Of a stretch of 6,078 nucleotides of DNA, positions 3,637 through 6,078 are shown piece by piece. Made by a program: the position numbers and the translations under genes. The DNA comes from Firmicutes bacterium HGW-Firmicutes-10. GTDB lineage: Bacteria; Bacillota_I; Bacilli_A; Erysipelotrichales; Erysipelotrichaceae. The stretch lies in the NCBI GenBank assembly GCA_002841605.1, contig PHAF01000110.1, forward strand, positions 1 through 6,078. The letters run 5' to 3'. Numbering within the stretch: the first letter of the stretch is position 1; each line of letters begins with the position of its first letter. The notes beneath the pieces are model-generated. The model was not told the DNA's origin. It was given only the letters and a program-made list of their open reading frames with translations, and ran no database searches.

Positions 3637-6078
3637 ATGGAAAACGAAAAACAATGGCATCATGTTTCAATTGAAGAATCGGTCAAAGGCATCGATGTAA
3701 AAAAGGGATTGAGTGAAAGTGAAGCAAAAGAGCGACTGACAACGTTTGGTTATAATCAGCTGGACGCCGCGAAGAAAAAGAACTTTTTGATTACGATTCT
3801 TGATCAGTTTAAAGATGTGATGATCATTATTTTGATCATTGCGGCAATCATCAGCGGATTGTTGGGTGAAGTCGTTGATGCCAGTATCATCATGGCTATC
3901 GTCATCATCAACGCCATTTTGGGATATATTCAGGAAGCAAAGGCGGAAAATGCGCTCAAAGCCCTGGAAGATTTATCCGCTCCGACTTCGCGGGTATTGC
4001 GTGGCGGTGAAGAGAAGGTCATTACCAAAAACCTTGTGGTTCCCGGAGATATCCTCATTTTAGAAACCGGCGATTTGGTCAATGCGGATATGCGTCTGAT
4101 CAAGACCAGCAGTCTTCAGATCCAGGAAGCCTCACTGACCGGGGAGTCGGTGCCGGTAACCAAGGATGCTTCAAAAATCATAGCTGAAAAATCACCGTTG
4201 GGTGATCGTTTGAATATGGCTTATGCTTCCGGTCAAGTGACCTATGGTCGCGGTATCGGACTCGTTACGGCAACCGGAATGAATACGGAGGTCGGAAAGA
4301 TTGCGACCATGCTCAGTAAGAGCGAAGTCGAACTGACACCACTTCAAAAGCAATTGAATCAATTAGGAAAAGTGTTGGGAATCGTGGCGTTACTGGCATG
4401 CGGAGCCATATTTGCTATAGGTGTCCTCGAAGGCAAAGAGCCCTTTGAAATGTTTTTGACAGCTGTATCCTTGGCGGTAGCCATCATCCCCGAAAGTCTT
4501 CCGACGGTGGCAACCATCGTTTTGGCGTTGGGTGTTTCGCGGATGGTTGAGCGCAATGCCATCATTAAGACATTGCCATCGGTAGAAACCTTAGGTTCGA
4601 CGACGGTCATCTGTTCCGATAAAACCGGAACGTTAACGCAAAATAAGATGAAAGTCGTGCGTACCTGGGTCAGTAATGATCAACATTTAGAAATATTGGC
4701 ATTGGCCAATCGTTTGTGCAATGATGCCCGTCTGGTCGATGACGTTTGGCAGGGAGATCCGACCGAAACCGCGTTGGCCGATTGGGCGGATGATACGATT
4801 GATGAAAACACGTTGAAACAATATCCCCGGATTGCGGAGATTCCGTTTGATTCCGGGCGTAAACGTATGACAACGGTTCATAACTATAAAGAAGAAACCT
4901 TGGCCTATATCAAAGGCGGAGTCGATGAAGTGTTAAGCATTGCGACCCATATTCTTGACAATGGCAATATTCGGGCAATCAATGATGCAGATATCAAAAT
5001 CATCCGACAACAAAATCAAACGATGGCAGAGGATGCGTTGAGAGTTTTGGCAGCGGCGTATAAAGTTGTTGACGGCGAGGTCATCGATGGTGATATGACC
5101 TTGGAAAGCGATGCGATATTTATCGGGCTGACCGGCATGATCGATCCGGCGCGTCCGGAAGTCACCGAAGCAATCGCCAAATGTAAGCAAGCCGGGATCG
5201 ATGTGGTCATGATCACCGGAGACCATGCCTTGACGGCGAAAGCAATCAGTAAGGAAATTGGCTTGCTGAAAGAGGATATGTTGGTGATCAGCGGTGTTGA
5301 TTTGGATGCCATGAGTGACGACGATTTGTTTAATCAAGTGAAATCGATTGGTGTATACGCCCGCGTATCTCCGGAACATAAAATGCGTATCATATCCGCG
5401 TTTAAACGTCATGGCGATATCGTCGCGATGACGGGTGATGGAGTCAACGATGCTCCGGCACTGAAAAAAGCGGATATCGGGGCGGCGATGGGAATCGTGG
5501 GTACCGAAGTTGCGAAAAGTGCGGCGGATATGGTATTGACCGATGATAACTTTGCGACAGTGGTCGCGGCAGTTGAAGAAGGTCGTCGCATCCGCGACAA
5601 CATCACCAAAGCCATTTCCTATTTGCTCAGCTGTAATGCCGGCGAACTGTTTGTGTTGTTGTTGGCGGTCGTGCTTAACTGGCCGTTACCCTTATTAGCT
5701 ATCCATATTCTTTGGATTAATTTAGTGACAGATTCACTTCCGGCGTTAGCGTTGGGTGTCGATCCGGCTCAAGAAGGTATTATGAGTCGTAAACCCGATA
5801 CATCGAAGTCACTGATGGGTAAGTCTATGGTCATCCGTATCTTATTGGGTGGCACGATGATCGGAGCTGTGACGACGGTAGCATTCTTGTTAGGTAATCA
5901 AATCAACATTGAAAGCGGCCGTACGATGGCCTTCTCAGTGCTTGGATTCTCGCAGTTATTCTACTCATTCTACGTGCATTCCGGTGCTATGACCTTGTTT
6001 AAGTCTCTGCTTACCAATAAATACTTAGGATTGGCAATTATTGTGAATATGGCGATGATGTTTGGGGTCCTATTGATT
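3637..6078 (+). CDS. P2-type cation-transporting ATPase, probable Mn2+ (Mn2+/Ca2+) efflux pump (partial, C-terminus off window)
   Basis: This P-type ATPase of the SERCA/PMR1-like group lies in the cytoplasmic membrane and uses ATP to expel divalent cations. The 814 visible residues lack only the end of M9, M10 and the tail (family length about 870-900). N-terminal cation-ATPase domain 1-50; M1-M2 about 59-103; actuator domain with TGES (168-171); M3-M4 about 245-300. The phosphorylated Asp328 is in CSDKTGT (326-332). The nucleotide domain shows GDPTE (373-377), FDSGRKRM (404-411) and KGG (426-428). Hinge motifs are DPARPEV (503-509), TGD (527-529) and MTGDGVNDAP (598-607). Site-II ligands match SERCA: Glu286 in M4 (IPES), Asn695 and Asp699 in M6 (NLVTD). 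Site-I residues Asn667 and Glu670 are present, but the M8 Glu seems to be Gln773, suggesting one transported ion per cycle. Motifs alone would allow Ca2+; the Mn2+ riboswitch leader argues for Mn2+, as for lactococcal YoaB and pneumococcal MgtA. Divergent from the marR-ABC operon. Confidence 0.93.
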   Translation, partial: MENEKQWHHVSIEESVKGIDVKKGLSESEAKERLTTFGYNQLDAAKKKNFLITILDQFKDVMIIILIIAAIISGLLGEVVDASIIMAIVIINAILGYIQEAKAENALKALEDLSAPTSRVLRGGEEKVITKNLVVPGDILILETGDLVNADMRLIKTSSLQIQEASLTGESVPVTKDASKIIAEKSPLGDRLNMAYASGQVTYGRGIGLVTATGMNTEVGKIATMLSKSEVELTPLQKQLNQLGKVLGIVALLACGAIFAIGVLEGKEPFEMFLTAVSLAVAIIPESLPTVATIVLALGVSRMVERNAIIKTLPSVETLGSTTVICSDKTGTLTQNKMKVVRTWVSNDQHLEILALANRLCNDARLVDDVWQGDPTETALADWADDTIDENTLKQYPRIAEIPFDSGRKRMTTVHNYKEETLAYIKGGVDEVLSIATHILDNGNIRAINDADIKIIRQQNQTMAEDALRVLAAAYKVVDGEVIDGDMTLESDAIFIGLTGMIDPARPEVTEAIAKCKQAGIDVVMITGDHALTAKAISKEIGLLKEDMLVISGVDLDAMSDDDLFNQVKSIGVYARVSPEHKMRIISAFKRHGDIVAMTGDGVNDAPALKKADIGAAMGIVGTEVAKSAADMVLTDDNFATVVAAVEEGRRIRDNITKAISYLLSCNAGELFVLLLAVVLNWPLPLLAIHILWINLVTDSLPALALGVDPAQEGIMSRKPDTSKSLMGKSMVIRILLGGTMIGAVTTVAFLLGNQINIESGRTMAFSVLGFSQLFYSFYVHSGAMTLFKSLLTNKYLGLAIIVNMAMMFGVLLI

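Noticed and set aside
4933..5412. 159-codon minus-strand open frame
   Set aside because: It is antisense to the nucleotide-binding and hinge regions of the P-type ATPase, which carry clear conserved motifs; no start signal is seen.
1..6078. A wholly new biological system, mobile element or CRISPR array
   Set aside because: Every gene belongs to a known family, and I saw no direct-repeat arrays, transposase fragments, terminal inverted repeats or integrase genes.

Overview
The window looks like chromosomal DNA of a Bacillota (Firmicutes) bacterium. The evidence is strong AGGAGG-type ribosome binding sites, near-consensus TTGACA/TATAAT promoters, a MarR regulator followed by two ABC half-transporters, and a Mn2+ riboswitch leader of a class common in that phylum. 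TGA is used as a stop (first ABC gene) and Trp is TGG, so the standard bacterial code applies, not the mollicute code. I cannot fix the genus.

Layout: two divergent transcription units share one regulatory region of about 260 bp (3375-3636). Leftward, a MarR-family repressor gene (3374-2910) overlaps a half-size ABC exporter subunit (2926-1196). That gene overlaps by an ATGA a second subunit (from 1199), which runs off the left edge just before its Walker A motif. The two subunits form a typical heterodimeric type IV ABC exporter pair (YfiB/YfiC, LmrC/LmrD, EfrA/EfrB, TM287/288 style). The first subunit carries the degenerate nucleotide site (Asp instead of the catalytic Glu, Gln instead of the H-loop His). 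Rightward, a P2-type cation-transporting ATPase of the SERCA/PMR1-like group starts at 3637 and runs off the right edge in M9.

Regulation: the leftward promoter (TTGACA-16-TATAAT) is followed, just after the expected transcription start, by an inverted repeat with two exact 8-bp arms. It is very likely the MarR operator, which gives an autoregulated repressor plus exporter operon. The rightward promoter (TTGACA-17-TATACT) produces a leader of about 125 nt. I read this leader as a yybP-ykoY manganese riboswitch. Its P1 3' strand overlaps the 5' arm of a 10-bp intrinsic terminator ending in seven U. This is an ON switch: Mn2+ stabilises the aptamer, breaks the terminator, and lets the ATPase be made. 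The ATPase is therefore best called a Mn2+ (possibly Mn2+/Ca2+) efflux pump, more specific than its protein sequence alone would allow.

No tRNA, rRNA, insertion sequence, CRISPR array or prophage element is visible. The window is well explained by known families. The least ordinary parts are in the shared regulatory region: the overlapping riboswitch platform with a possible extra antiterminator hairpin, the operator placed next to the repressor's ribosome binding site, and an unexplained palindrome midway between the two promoters.
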